Positions 1-11,441 of a stretch of 64,000 nucleotides of DNA are shown piece after piece. The stretch comes from Turbatrix aceti (lineage: Eukaryota; Nematoda; Chromadorea; Rhabditida; Panagrolaimidae). The stretch is from assembly GCA_963969345.1 (NCBI GenBank), contig OZ017770.1, positions 2,365,246 through 2,429,245 of the forward strand, given 5' to 3'. Each line of letters begins with the position of its first letter. Position 1 is the first letter of the stretch. The notes beneath the pieces are model-generated. The model ran no database searches. It was given only the letters and a program-made list of their open reading frames with translations, and was not told the origin of the DNA. A program made the translations under genes and the position numbers.

Positions 1-272
1 GATCGGCGTTGTCTCTCGTCTAGGAACTCGAGCGTTGAAGACGACAGCAATGGTGCGGCCGGAATCAGACGAAATCTACAAGGACACGGAAATTGGTAAT
101 CTGTCTAGTTGATGAAAGGGAGGTAAACAGAAAAGGTATAGATAATTATCAGTAACACCTACCTGGGATTCACGACGTATTCAGGAAATTGGTTTGTTGC
201 CTTTTCACTGCTCACAACAGACACAACGATGATGAGACCAAGGAAAACGCAGACTGGGTGAATCGCGACCAT
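1..272 (-). CDS. small secreted protein, 5' part (runs off the window edge)
   Basis: I do not recognise this gene. The ATG at 272 follows a TTTTTAG splice acceptor (about 285-291) with no visible donor upstream, which suggests a trans-splice site. The first exon encodes a hydrophobic stretch ending SVVSS that looks like a signal peptide, then a short polar tract, and ends at a good donor (AG|GTAGGT, near 162). For the next exon I see several acceptors. The one ending TTGTAG near 78 keeps the frame open to base 1 and reads on with RLIPAAPLLSSSTLEF. Two nearer acceptors would instead give a stop after 9-13 residues. The signal peptide and first donor are seen; the downstream structure is inference. 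It could be a secreted peptide or the start of a larger secreted protein. Confidence 0.45.
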
Positions 273-929
273 ATTGGCGAACAGTAATGCTAAAAATGGA
301 ATACAAATGAGAGCTATGCCACGGATTTCCGAAAAGCAGACAGCAAAAAAATATTTAACACGAATAATAAGCCTACTTTTTTTTGCCACCCAAAAAGGGA
401 TCAAAGTCATTGGGACGGTGTAATTAAACCCTCCCCCGTCACGCTTCCAATTTGATGGCGAAAACAAAAACAGAAAATGCAAGGAAGCCACTAGTTTATC
501 GCTTTGGCAAAGGATACAACTGCTGAACACCTACAACCAAACCCGCAATAACATGACATTCGCTAATTTTTTAGACTCCTGCCGAAGTCAGGTATAAATA
601 TTTTGTTCATAACGACACAATCTGCTGCCCTTTATACAATTTAAAAGACGTCGACGAACAAGAAGCATTCATCGTTGCAGCTATGGGGCTGGACGTCACT
701 TTTCGTTAACCTTCATCCACCCTTTTGCTCAGAGTACCTTTACTTACATATTACTTGATAACTGCTCAGCATAATGCACGAATTGAGCCATGCGAAGCAT
801 CAATGATGGCATCTGTCGTAATCAAACTTACGCAATTCAGTATTACCATATGTAATCTTGTAAAAAAGACAAATTTGGCATTTTTATTCGTCTCAGAATA
901 TACGTCAAAGGCAATGGGGTATACATTTA
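273..929. other. intergenic, no gene seen
   Basis: AT-rich spacer between the partial secreted-protein gene and the GST, which point in the same direction. The open frames here are short and lack coding-like composition or recognisable motifs. A reverse-strand AATAAA (926-931 on the plus strand reads TTTATT) overlaps the GST stop codon and may be its polyadenylation signal. Confidence 0.5.
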
Positions 930-1631
930 TTACTTCCGATTGGAAATATACGATGATAATTCGGGTAAACTGTGGATCCGATCAACATGGGCGGTAATTT
1001 CAGGAAAATCTTTGAAGGCAGATGGCTCGAGGGTTCTTAGGCTGTCAAAGTACTCACTGCAGATAAAATCGACATAGGTCAGGCCAGACTTAACGTAATA
1101 TCCCGACTTGGCTTCCTTAAGATATGCTACGAATATTGGAAGCTTGTTTTGAATCATCGGAATGAAATGTTGTTCTCTGGCTTCGTCCAAATCTCCTGTT
1201 TTGAATCCTATGCGGATATAGAACCAAGGTGCAGTCTGCTGATAGCTGTCCTTTAACAAATCGGCAATGGAATCGACCTTTGCTCGTTCTAGATTTGTTT
1301 TTCCAGTCAGTTCTAAAAAATAGTGAATAACAAAATGAAAAGTTTGAAAATAAATTTACGATAGATGCGCCCGAGATAACGCATTATTGCATGAGATTGA
1401 CAGATTTTCTGATTCCCAACTTTGAGAACCGGCAGAGTACCTTGCGGCATACCTGCAGACAATGGTAATACAAGTTCTAGCGAAACACAAAAACTTACTT
1501 TTCTTCACACTTTGCCATTCCTCAAAATTGAACCTAACATCCTCAAATTTAACATCCTTGTAGTGAAGAAGCAGCCGAATAGGCTCCGCAAGGTTCCGGA
1601 CGTCAAAATAATACAACGTGTATTCCGGCAT
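930..1631 (-). CDS. sigma-class glutathione S-transferase
   Basis: Cytosolic glutathione S-transferase that conjugates or isomerises substrates with glutathione. Three exons join cleanly. Exon 1 (1631 to about 1497) encodes the thioredoxin-like start MPEYTLYYFDVRNLAEPIR with the catalytic Tyr near residue 8. Exon 2 encodes LPVLKVGNQKICQSHAIMRY, the glutathione gamma-Glu binding strand and QS motif typical of sigma and related classes. Exon 3 is the all-helical C-terminal domain. Total is about 205 residues, normal for the family. Introns are short with GTAAGT/GTAAAT donors and CTGCAG/TTTTTAG acceptors. The Tyr start and QSHAIMRYL motif match nematode and insect sigma GSTs, so prostaglandin-D-synthase-like activity is possible, but the substrate cannot be read from sequence. 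Confidence 0.93.
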
Positions 1632-2699
1632 GAAGCCAAAAGGATTACTATCTGCATGTGTGTTTTAAAACTTTTCTACAAAGCGCAAAGTAACGAGGCG
1701 TAGCATTTTTATTTGTGCCTTTTTTGTCAATTTCCATAGCTACGACTTCTAGGCTGACAAATCTCTACAAAGTAGAAACTATAGCATTTTTTTAAAAACA
1801 AAATGTTTATCTGTTGCGTTAACGGGGCAAAAAACGTTGTTTAAACGCAAAAATTGCATGGTGTTGTGAAAGATGTTGATGAAGCCCTTTTAATTTGTAT
1901 GCACTAAATTAGCACTCGGAGCAATCTGTTAATTTTGTCTGTATTTAGAAATATTGTCGGGAAACCTCATTGCTTAGAAATCAGTTGTTTAATTGTTTGT
2001 AAACAAAATTTCTTTTATGTTGCATGTAAAAATATCAACCAGGAATCGTTTGCAAAAATGGCGTCACCGGAAACGCTTTAGCACCTCAAATCGCTACTTA
2101 ACGTTAATTGAACGGAAAGCCTCGACCTTTACATGTTACATTTTGTTCCAACAAGAGGATTTGGAAACAATAGATGTATGACGAGAGGATTTTGGAATTA
2201 CTTTATTGTTCCATACAAGTCGGCTAATTTAGTATATATGGTTGGTGACTGTTATGGATAATCGTTCTTGTTTGGCTCAGCAGATTCCTGGAAGACAACA
2301 TGAATGTTAATTAGTCCTTTTATTTGTCAGTGCGCAGATATAGTATAGTCATTTGAATAAGGCACAAAAGATTAATGATACATTCTGGATTGCAGTTGGA
2401 AAAACAAATCATTACACAGCTTTATTTATCAACAGAGATATTAATTCCTTTTTCCGTTCGTTTGATTTATGTTGTACAGGGGGGACCCCTCCACTGCAGT
2501 AACCCCAGACAACATCATCGGGATGATGACATTTATACAACTGTATCTGCATGCATGTTACAAAAATTTATGCAAAGCCCTCAGTCGGCAGTACGTTTTT
2601 TACACCATTGATCAATGATTTCTTGTGCTCAGTTTTGTACAAATAACATCCCTATTATTAACGCGTCGAACACACTGGCCGTCCGGTCTTTCGACAGCG
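1632..2699. other. intergenic region between divergent GST and MOCS1 genes
   Basis: About 1.07 kb that should hold the promoters of both divergent genes. Several frames stay open for 60-90 codons, but none shows a start, splice sites and composition that agree. No TATA box or repeat stands out. Confidence 0.5.
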
Positions 2700-4926
2700 A
2701 TGAATGCTTCCAGCTTGCAGAAATTGTACGCTTTTGTGGCACAAGTCATCCCTCGAAGGTGTAATTCCATCACGTCAGGCAATAAGACTTTGACTGACAA
2801 ATTTAATCGGTTTCACTCTTATTTGAGAATATCCCTTTCTGAAAAATGCAATCTCAGGTGTAGGTGTTATTGTACACCACTGCACGGCCTGATTAAAATT
2901 TTTTCAGGCAAGTATTGCATGCCAGCCGAAGGAGTTCCTCTGACGCCTTCCGACCAGATTCTCAAAGTAGATGAGATTTTACGTCTCACTCGCGTTTTTG
3001 CAACGCTTGGCGTCGAAAAAGTTCGTTTGACTGGTGGCGAGCCAACGATGCGTAAAGAACTTGAGGAGATTATTAGTGAGTTAGAAGTCGTAATTTTTTT
3101 ATACGTAAACAAATTAATTAATTTTTTCAGCGGGTATCGCGTTAACGAATGGTATCAAACAAGTCTCTATGACATCAAATGGTGTTGCATTAAGTGGAAA
3201 GCTTGATCGCTTGCTTGCAGCCGGGCTTGGGGGACTGAATATAAGCATAGACACTCTTCACGAGCCAGTGTACGAACTACTGACTCGCCGAAAAGGATAT
3301 AAGCAAGTCTGGAAGACAATTGATAAGGCTGAAACCCGTTTTGAGAGGCTGAAGGTAATTTTGAGCATGCAAAAAGTTTTTTTCTACAAAAAATAGTTTT
3401 AAGCTCAACTGCGTCGTCATGAGGCAGATAAATGATCATGAAGTGGTCGATTTTGTGGAACTGACTAGGCATCGAGTAAACCAGCTATCATCTTGTTTTG
3501 GCAAATTTTATGACACCCATTTCAGAACTTGGATATCAGATTTATCGAATTTATGCCTTTTACCGGCAACGAATTTGCAATGAAAAAGTTCGTGCCGTAT
3601 CACGAATCTTTGCTCAAAATTACGGAGCACTTTGGCCGAGTTGATCGTCTTCAGGATCATCCAAATGACACCAGCAAGGAAAGACCCCCCCCCCCAATTT
3701 TTCATCCTCATTCAATAATTTTTAGGCGTACAAAATACCAGGGTCCATCGGACAGTTTGGATTCATTTCCTCAATGTCAGAACACTTCTGTAACACCTGT
3801 AATCGTCTTCGAATAACTGCGGATGGAAATTTAAAGGTTCCCATGCCTCGATGTCAACAACTTCAAAATATTGTTTTGTTTCAGGTTTGCCTTCACGGTA
3901 GCGCGGAAGTGTCGCTTCGCGATGCAATGCGAAGCGGCGCCAGCGATGATGACTTGCAAACGATCATCGGTCAGGCAGTCAACAATAAGAAAAAACAACA
4001 CGCAGGTGAGGGAAAGTGTAAAAGAGAAATTCTTACTAACGTTTCAGCATTGCATAAATTTTTATGTTTTTTCTTTTTTTTGAAGTCAGTACGCATTATC
4101 CGGTTTTTGTTGTTTCAGGCATAGAACAACTCATGACAGTCACTAACAGGCCGATGATATTGATCGGTGGGTAAATGGTCCATCTCCTTTTTCGTCCTAT
4201 GTCATGCATTATTTGTGGCTCTTTTTTTAAAACTTACAGATAAACTAAAAACCTCTGTACCCTTTTTTCTATACGATGCAAAGCAAACAAAGGTCACGGT
4301 TGGCAATCGCTTTTACTCCACCATGACTCACGTTGACAATCATGGCAAAGCGAACATGGTAGATGTCTCTGGAAAATCGGTAACTACCCGCGTCGCTTTG
4401 GCGCAAGCTAAGATACAGGTAAAACATTTCGTCATTCGACATAGATTTTTTTATAAAAAACGCTTTCACTAGGTCACAAAAGCTATTATGGAAGCCATAG
4501 TCAATAATGACACCATAAAAGGCGACGCACTAGCGGTATCAAGAATAGCCGGTATTATGGCTGCTAAAAAAACTCCGGATCTCATTCCCCTATGCCATCC
4601 GATTTCACTTGCCGACATACAAGTCAAATTCATGCTCAATAAGGTGTGAAGAAAAAACAAAAAAAATAATGTGTTTTTTTGTACTTTAGGAAAAATGTGT
4701 TATTTTTGTATTCGCTCGCGTGAAGACAACATCACCTACCGGCGTGGAAATGGAAGCGTTAACTTGTTGTTCCGTCGCTTCTCTAGCCCTATATGACATG
4801 TGCAAGGGGATCAGTCACGAAATGAGTGTTGGTTCTATCTGCCTCGTAGGCAAGCGTGGCGGAAAGCATGATATCGGAGTCGTTGATTTTGAGAAATTGC
4901 CGATTCGTCAAGGGGATCTGAAGTGA
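2700..4926 (+). CDS. MOCS1: MOCS1: molybdenum cofactor biosynthesis protein 1 (MoaA + MoaC)
   Basis: Catalyses the first step of molybdenum cofactor synthesis, GTP to cyclic pyranopterin monophosphate. The N-terminus from the ATG at 2700 is basic and Ser-rich, consistent with a mitochondrial presequence. The radical-SAM MoaA part carries CNLRCKYC (CxxxCxxC, 4Fe-4S), built across an intron whose exon ends at AGG T, then LTGGEP, and the second cluster-binding stretch [12 protein letters not shown]. The MoaA part ends PMILIGG-stop at 4172-4174, giving the essential C-terminal Gly-Gly. The MoaC part follows in later exons ([42 protein letters not shown]) and ends at 4926. A donor at 4167 allows fusion of both parts in frame (see findings). 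One intron (3679-3725) has a GA donor. All key residues look intact. Confidence 0.95.
4167..4174 (+). promoter_or_regulatory. MOCS1: alternative 5' splice site overlapping the MOCS1A Gly-Gly stop
   Basis: The bases GTGGGTAA encode most of the Gly-Gly-stop end of MOCS1A when retained. When GT at 4167 is used as a donor and the acceptor CTTACAG before about 4240 is used, the frame continues I-L-I-D-K-L-K-T into the MoaC domain. Phase agrees (one base before, two after). The choice between retention and splicing would decide whether MOCS1A or a MOCS1A-MOCS1B fusion is made, as known for animal MOCS1. Confidence 0.8.
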
Positions 4927-5003
4927 CACATTCTTTTCATTAACGGCCTCAATTTTTTTTGCACTGTTGTCTTTTTTGTATGTGTGTTAAGACCGCTTTA
5001 ATT

Positions 5004-5009
5004 AATAAA
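5004..5009 (+). promoter_or_regulatory. polyadenylation signal AATAAA for MOCS1
   Basis: Canonical hexamer 78 nt after the MOCS1 stop codon, in a T-rich 3' region. Confidence 0.7.
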
Positions 5010-6281
5010 AAATCACGTATTTAGAGGTCATGCTGCCAATGATCTGTGGGTCAGTCATTCATTATGGTCATTCATTTACCCGGGGTGCCTATATTGTGTG
5101 TTTACACTATTTGTCTTGACTGTTGGTTCGTGGTCGACGAAAGGAATTTTTGTCAGATGGCGCGGGCAACAGATTTGCACACTCTCGCGAGAGTACGTCT
5201 GTCCGGACAGTTTTGGGTTCAGAGCAGGTAAACGGGATGATTGACAATTTTTGCCTTTGCTGGTAAGGTTAATTCTCATCCGCTTGCGCACACCTTTTGA
5301 CTGTCGGTGTAGAAACGGTTGTATTTCGACTATTCTTCTTTACCGCACCACGCCATCACCACCGGTGAAATACAGAATTTTCTTGTTTAGCGTTCTTCTT
5401 TTGGTTACTCTAGTTAGAGGGGGAAATAATTCAATGTCCTAAATTTTTGTCGCCACAACCATCAATGCCTTCACCTTTTTTTGCAGTTCTCTTTTTTAAC
5501 AGATGCGTTGTCTCACGTACAAATCGCCTAAAAAAATCCGACACCTTATTCCCCTGTACGCGCATGCATGACACAGTGAGTGAGGGCATTTCATTTTGCT
5601 TTTATTTTATCCTCGAGTAAATTAGCACTTTCTACCTACCTAATTACGATTTTGACTCGGTGATTTTATCCCAAGATCAACAGTCGCACTGGAATTTTTG
5701 GTTTTTTTCACCGTTTCCACTCAACTTACCGCCGAACCATTACTTAGAAGCTTTTTTCCCATACCTAAAGTGATCAAGCTCTGTCCCCATCACTTAATTT
5801 TTTCCACCATCACCGAACGCTACTCGGAATTTTTTTTCTTACAAACAATTGTCCTTTTTACTGCTACTGAAACATGTGGCAATTGACGTTTCTGTTCTTC
5901 TTCTGTAGCGCACAAATAATTTCTCAGTCATTTTGGTCCAGTTCCGTACAACCCGTTTTTTCATACGCGCAACTCGCTGTCGATCTAACAGCACAAAAAC
6001 GTTGAGGCAGATACTTAACTTTTATTGTGGCATTTTATTTCATTGATTTGCGTTATTTTTTTTAACTAAACGTTGTTGTTTGAAGTGACTGTTATTTTCC
6101 TACAAAGTCAACGTTGTCAGAGTGATTTATGTTAGCGTGATTTACCTTCTTTGTGCGCAAAAACTCGCGCGACCCCCACCCAGGTTGACCATCCTATCTT
6201 TCTAGCACCCTTGTTTGTTGAACTCAACTTGACTCCAAGTTCTCAATTGTTTTGCAGACGCCAAGCACGTAAAGGCAAATA
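5010..6281. other. long T-rich intergenic region upstream of the PID-domain gene
   Basis: About 1.3 kb without a convincing exon. It is pyrimidine-rich on the plus strand, with many TTTTT runs. A splice acceptor (TTTTGCAG, ending at 6256) sits 25 nt before the next gene's ATG and has an in-frame stop between it and the ATG, so it most likely marks a trans-splice site or a 5'UTR intron. Confidence 0.55.
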
Positions 6282-8561
6282 ATGCCTGTGCCTTTGTGTC
6301 GCTGCCGAGTGCTGTATATCGGGAGCGCTGTACCTACTATTACAAAGGATGGCTTACAAGGCATCCAACAGCCTCTGCGTGAGCGATATCCCGTAAACGA
6401 AAATACCGAGACCAAGGGAATCGATTCATGGTAAGTCAAGTTTGTTATCAAGTTTCACTTTGCCTATTGTATTACTTTTTTTCACTTTGACCTACTTGCT
6501 TAACGGACAATGTTTTTTTCAGGTTATCTGTGTGGTCAAATGGCTTACTCGTCGAGTATATTGAAGGCGCAAAAAAAACCGAAAGTGCTTTCTACCCCAT
6601 TACAAATTTGCATTACTGCGCAGCCGTTCGTTACGTCAATGTCAGCGGTTTTGCCATCGAGGGTGGCGGCGAGCGTTTTATCCCACTGGATGCACCGTTT
6701 GCGAACCCTCCGAACTCCCCACATCCGCCAATCTTTGCCGCGATTTTCCGTCGCACTACTGGTGTCAAGGTTATACATTTTTTCTTTTTGGCTTCAGTTT
6801 GGTTGACCTTCGCTTGGGCGAATGAGAGACCAAGTTGTCTCGACAAACCGTAAAACATGAGACAACAAAAAAGACAAATTCGGATCATCGAAACGATCGC
6901 GCAGTCGGGTCCGCATGTTTCGGAGAGACAAACAAGTTTCTAGATAACGGCATATACCTAGTCGTTGCCAAAAGCGATAACGATCAATAATTAAAAAGTA
7001 AGATGGTCTTCTTGTAGGTCCTTGAATGTCATGCGTTTATCTGTACGGACGAAAAAGCGGCCAACGCACTGGTTCGGTGCTGTTTCCATTCCTACGCCGA
7101 CACGATCTCTCTCAAGATGGAAGACAAGATCCCTGGTCTGAAAGCGATCAAGGAGACTAGTCGCAGCGCCACTCCAAGCAGCGAGCAGAACATAAGGTCT
7201 GCACAAATGTGAGAAAAAAAATTCGCATTAATTTGATACAAAATTACAGTGAAACGGGCAATAATGATGAGTTTGTGAAAGACGATGCAGACTGGAACGA
7301 GCGAGCCATTGGTCAGAAAACGTGGCAACGGAGGCAACAAAGCGGAGAATACGACAGCGCTTCACTGACTTACTCTGCAAAGACTGGAACTAAGAAAAGC
7401 AAGAAGAAGAGCAAGCAGCAGGACGAAGGTAAAAAACAGTTGTTTTTTAAACAAGTTCGAAAAAACGTGATTTAGGAGGTGTTCTGGTTCCTTTCGGTCA
7501 GCAGCCGTCACGTGATCAAACTGACCAGGGCGAACGCATCTACGAGGTCAATGGACACGGCTTGTACAGCCCTCAGGAACCCCCCAGCCCTCACGCGGCG
7601 TACTTCGGACCTCCATTCAGAAGATCCAGTGCAGATTCAATTCCTGGACCTCCCCCTCGGGGTTATCCGCCATTCAGACCCATTCACCCTGGCATGATGC
7701 CACCTCCTCCACCCGGAATGATTCCACCACCCTACTTTGCCAGGCCTGGTGTCCGGTTTTTCCCTCCACCACCGCCGCCTCACATTGGTAATTTTTTGCA
7801 CTTTTTTTCATTGTTGCGTCATCAAGAGCAATATTTTTTGCAGCTGCAAGGCTCGGCTGGTTTCCGCCACCGCCTCCGCCATTTGGCCCGCCACCAGGTG
7901 CACGCTTTGTCTTCATGCCACCACCGCCCTTACGTCATCCCTTCTTCGGCATGGGCCCTCCAATGCCTGACAGGCCTCGTTCTCCCAATGATGGCCCTAT
8001 CATCACGTCTGCAGAATCTGTGTATGACACGTTCCCCCGAGGTGCCGGTAACTACGAAGAGCCTATTTACATGCCAAGCAATGGGCCGCCATACTCAAGC
8101 TATAAGCCGCGCACACCAGACACTAATCACGAAAGCTATTACGAGATTTATCGTCGCTTTACAGATCCAGACAAAAAGGTATGACGAGACTTGAAAGAGT
8201 ATAAAATTGCATCATGGATAATTTTCTTTTTTTACAGCAGGTAGCGCACACAGAATCCGAAACAAGCGGCGAGAACAATGCTCAGTACTGGGAAGCGTAC
8301 GAGGCTCGCATTTACCGACAGCCGCACATGAACGAAAAAGCATTTGCCAATTCGTTAAATGCCAACTCCAACTCTAAAAATGATGATGGCGGTTCACTGA
8401 CACCTACCGGAACTCCCATTCCCCCCACGTCATCTAAAAAACCCGAGAACAATGTTCTCGGAAGGCCTGCGACACCGCCCGCCGACTACGACCTGGGTGA
8501 TCTTCGAATTAGCGATTCTCAGCCCAAACCACAACCCCAACGTGCCGCTGCCGTTTTCTAA
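6282..8561 (+). CDS. PID/PTB-domain adaptor with proline-rich C-terminal tail
   Basis: Multi-exon gene joined in one frame: 6282-6430, 6523-6769, 7018 to about 7207, then exons to 8561. The first ~150 residues look like a phosphotyrosine-interaction (PTB) fold: a first strand CRVLYIGSAVP, a later strand with HYCAAVRYVNV, and the closing FAAIFRRTTGVKVLECHAF followed by the amphipathic helix EKAANALVRCCFHSYADTIS. After a Lys-rich linker (KKSKKKSK) comes a long low-complexity part rich in PPP, for example MMPPPPPGMIPPPYF, and YEEP/YYE tyrosines. A cytoplasmic scaffolding role that binds NPxY-like and SH3/WW partners is inferred from this layout. The exact subfamily is not recognised. The last intron ends CAGCAG, so a one-residue NAGNAG variant is possible. 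Confidence 0.82.
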
Positions 8562-9329
8562 AAAATTGCAAATATCCCATTCATTCTGGTTTTTTATCTG
8601 TACTCTCTTCGGAACCCTTTCATGTATTATCCAAGTGGTAAAAGCACTTATATTCACATGATTGCCACAGACTTGCCTTTACCTTTTTTTAAGTAACGCG
8701 TGCGTAATACTTTTATGATAAATTTTTATTATTTTTTAATTTCCTTAAAAATTCAGAATAGTGTTATATTGGCGTGCAGATACGACTAAATTTATTACGA
8801 GACTCCTGTACTTTCATTGTTCTAACTTTATACGTTCAAGATATAGAAAATAAAAAAGATTATACGTATTTGTACTCCTGAGCGAGCTTCATCAAAAGAG
8901 GGGGGGACTGAAGGACTAAGCGTCTGTTTAATTACAAAAAGAAGATTCAGTGGCACACATGACTTCCCCAAGGGTCACATCACTTGTTGTGATTTTTCAA
9001 TTTTGTGCCGTTTGCAGCCACTATGACTCAGATGCTGTCAACCAAATAAAACGTGTCACGTGTTATCATCTTTTCATTATTGGTTTAGCAAAGGTGACGT
9101 CGAGAACATAATTTAATTTGTTCGATGAGTTGCTATTATAAAGGCTGTATCGGGTTTGCCGCAATTAGCTGTCTCTTACACGAGCCGTCCGTCCTTCATT
9201 ACAGTCGCCTTATATGTGCCAAAACACTTCCCAAAAACATCCATTATTTTTTTTTATGAAATAAAATTGTAGTTTATAAGCAATATTCATATTTTGTTGT
9301 TTTTGAAGGTAATAATGTTTTCGTAAATG
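8562..9329. other. 3' UTR of the PID gene and spacer
   Basis: Contains AATAAA at 8849-8854, a likely polyadenylation signal for the PID gene. The remainder is AT-rich and I see no gene in it. Confidence 0.5.
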
Positions 9330-9608
9330 TCATTTGCCCCCGCGGCTGACTATGCAGAAGTTGGAAGGTTTCACCTGCTTGTAAAGCACGACTATCTCCT
9401 TAAATGTAGCCCCCGGTGGCTTGATTTCATACTTACTTGCCAGCTTAGTCGAAGCCCGCTGAGACGGTAGTAGCTGTATATGGTATTGTTTTTGACGAAA
9501 ACAACGGACCGATTTACTTCTTTCACAATACGTTACAGCTAAATCTGCCATTGCGTGCACTTGTTGTTGTTTGATAAAATTTTTGCTCAACCAAGATTTT
9601 TCATCCAA
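9330..9608 (-). CDS. uncertain small ORF (92 codons; 74 from the inner ATG at 9551)
   Basis: Uninterrupted reverse-strand frame with ATGs at 9608 and 9551 and a stop at 9330. The protein is basic, with a central KYEIKPPGATFKEIVVLYKQ and an RGGK end; its amino-acid mix is more protein-like than neighbouring chance frames. I do not recognise the sequence and see no splice sites or polyadenylation signal that would fix its boundaries. It may be a small gene, an exon of something larger, or chance. Confidence 0.3.
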   Translation of the reverse strand: MDEKSWLSKNFIKQQQVHAMADLAVTYCERSKSVRCFRQKQYHIQLLPSQRASTKLASKYEIKPPGATFKEIVVLYKQVKPSNFCIVSRGGK

Positions 9609-9993
9609 GATTTAAAAAAAAATTGGTTTTTGTTTATTTTTTTGTTTCCCTATTTTTAGATTTATCGTGCAATGATAAATATCATCACTACCTTTTGCTA
9701 ATCCCCGATTGAATGAAACCGTAATGTCTATTAGCTAACGTATCAATTCGTAACAGTCCCTCAAGTGCAAGTGGCGTGTGTGTTCTCTTTATGTCTTGCC
9801 TAATGAAGACCAAACTATGCCCTAAAACGCTTGGCCATCAACTCACATATATCGAGCTCAACCCTAATTTTGCTAATCGTGTTTTCATTGGGCATGACTC
9901 CAAAAACATTTTTAGACTCTGCATTGTTAAAAAAAAAGAAATTTGTCATTCTGAACATTTTGCAAGTTTTAAACAATTTCAGGACTCCCCAAA

Positions 9994-10413
9994 ATGCAAC
10001 CAGTGATTTTTTTCATATTACTGATTTCCACAACAACTTGGGGCTATACGCTGCTCGATCTCCACGACGGGCAGACTGCAATTCGCACATACTCGAGTGA
10101 CAACTTTCAGAAAAATGAGGTAAGCTACTCAATTATTTTTATTGCTCTGCATGGTATATTTTAGGACGGCACCATTTCGTTTCGTGAAAGCGAATCACAA
10201 AACGATGGCTCGCTTTCCAAGAGCAATGCGCTTCCGCTCATCGAAGCACCTGTCGCCATGAGCAATCCCATCGTCAAGATTCTGAGCAGGGCAAATTACT
10301 TGTACCAAATCTTCAGAAGAAATTCAAGAGATCAAAGATCCGTTTCAACACCAGACGTGTCCGTTGCGCCCCATTCCCTGCTTGCTCCAAAGGGTTGGCA
10401 GTTCTTTTTGTAA
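9994..10413 (+). CDS. small secreted protein, possible peptide precursor
   Basis: Two exons, 9994-10119 and 10165-10413, joined in phase across a 45-nt intron (GTAAGC ... TTTTAG). About 125 residues. The start ATG lies 11 nt after a TTTCAG acceptor, a probable trans-splice site. The first ~20 residues (MQPVIFFILLISTTTWG) form a clear signal peptide. The mature part is short, has basic pairs (FRRN near residue 92) and ends PKGWQFFL. No cysteines are present after the signal peptide, so it is not a disulfide-rich toxin or defensin. A secreted peptide precursor is plausible, but the family is not recognised and the cleavage pattern is not diagnostic. Confidence 0.65.
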
Positions 10414-10629
10414 TTTACTACATAAACAAGGATAATGAAGTAAAGTTAATTAAAAACCATTCATTCGCTAAATCATTTATTCAATTTTCTATGGACAACA
10501 TTTTTTGCCTTTATCAGTGTCAAAAAAAGCAAACATATAATAGAAGGAAATAAATTAGGCCCACTGAATGAATAATTAGTGGCGATGAATTGCGACCATG
10601 AAGTTCAGCACGATTGAATTGACGACCAC

Positions 10630-11441
10630 TTATTTCTTACCGCGGCATCCGCCACCGGGACAGCCTCCACCGCCGCCGCCGCTGCCGCCGCCGTAGGGCG
10701 ATCCGTAGCCTTCGTAGGGGCTTCCGCCGCCGTAGCCGCCGCCGTATCCGAAGTCAGGGCTTGGTCCACCTCCGTATCCTCCGCCGTTGCCTCCGTAAGA
10801 TCCGGATCCGTAGCCACCCATTCCGTTCATTCCACCGCCAAAGCCGCCGGAGTTTCCGTAGTCAGGTCCGAAGCCACCACCGCCGTTGAATCCACCGGGG
10901 CCGCCGCCGCCGCCACTGAATCCTCCGTAGTTGCCGCCGTTGCCCATTTCGTACGGCATGCCGCCTCCGCCGCCGCCGCCTCCGTTGCCCATACCGTAGC
11001 CGTTGTAGTTGTTATCGAATGGTCCGCTAAATCCTCCGCCACCGCGACCACCGTAACCATAGGGCTCGCCACCGTAGCCATTGTAATCTCCGTCTCCTCC
11101 AAAGTTTCCTCCGCCGCCACCCATGCCGCCGTAGCCACCGTTGCTGCCGTAACCGGAGTAATCGCCTCCGCCTCCGCCACCTCGTCCAAATGACCCGTAG
11201 TTTCCATAGTCACTCGGACGTCGTGAGCCAAATCCTGCAAAGAAAAGAACAAACATGTTGACAGGTGTTCGAAATCGGATTAAAGTCCGTAAATAAACTT
11301 ACGCAATCCTCTTCGGTATCCTGAGTCATTGGCCTTTACAATAGTCGGCAGAGCAGGAGCGTCTTTGGCGACGCCTTCTTTGGCTACCACTAGGACGATG
11401 CCAAGGGCAAATAGTGTTAATGACCGCTTGATTAAGCCCAT
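10630..11441 (-). CDS. glycine/tyrosine-rich secreted protein
   Basis: Two exons. Exon 1 (11441 to about 11301) starts one base after a CTTTTTAG acceptor and encodes a signal peptide (LTLFALGIVLVVA) plus a short pro-region. Exon 2 (about 11235 to 10630) encodes roughly 200 residues dominated by GGYGG, GGGG and GNYGG units and ends GGCPGGGCRGKK, with the only two cysteines of the mature chain. Basic sites YRRG and SRRPS precede the repeats. Nematode proteins of this kind include cuticle or eggshell structural proteins and the GGYGG antimicrobial-like peptides; the sequence does not separate these. GC-rich glycine codons make this exon locally far more GC-rich than its surroundings. A TATA box lies upstream. 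Confidence 0.85.

Noticed and set aside
10827..11252. 141-codon Ala/Thr-rich frame
   Set aside because: Out-of-frame reading of the GGN-repeat glycine-rich gene; the signal peptide joins only to the Gly frame.
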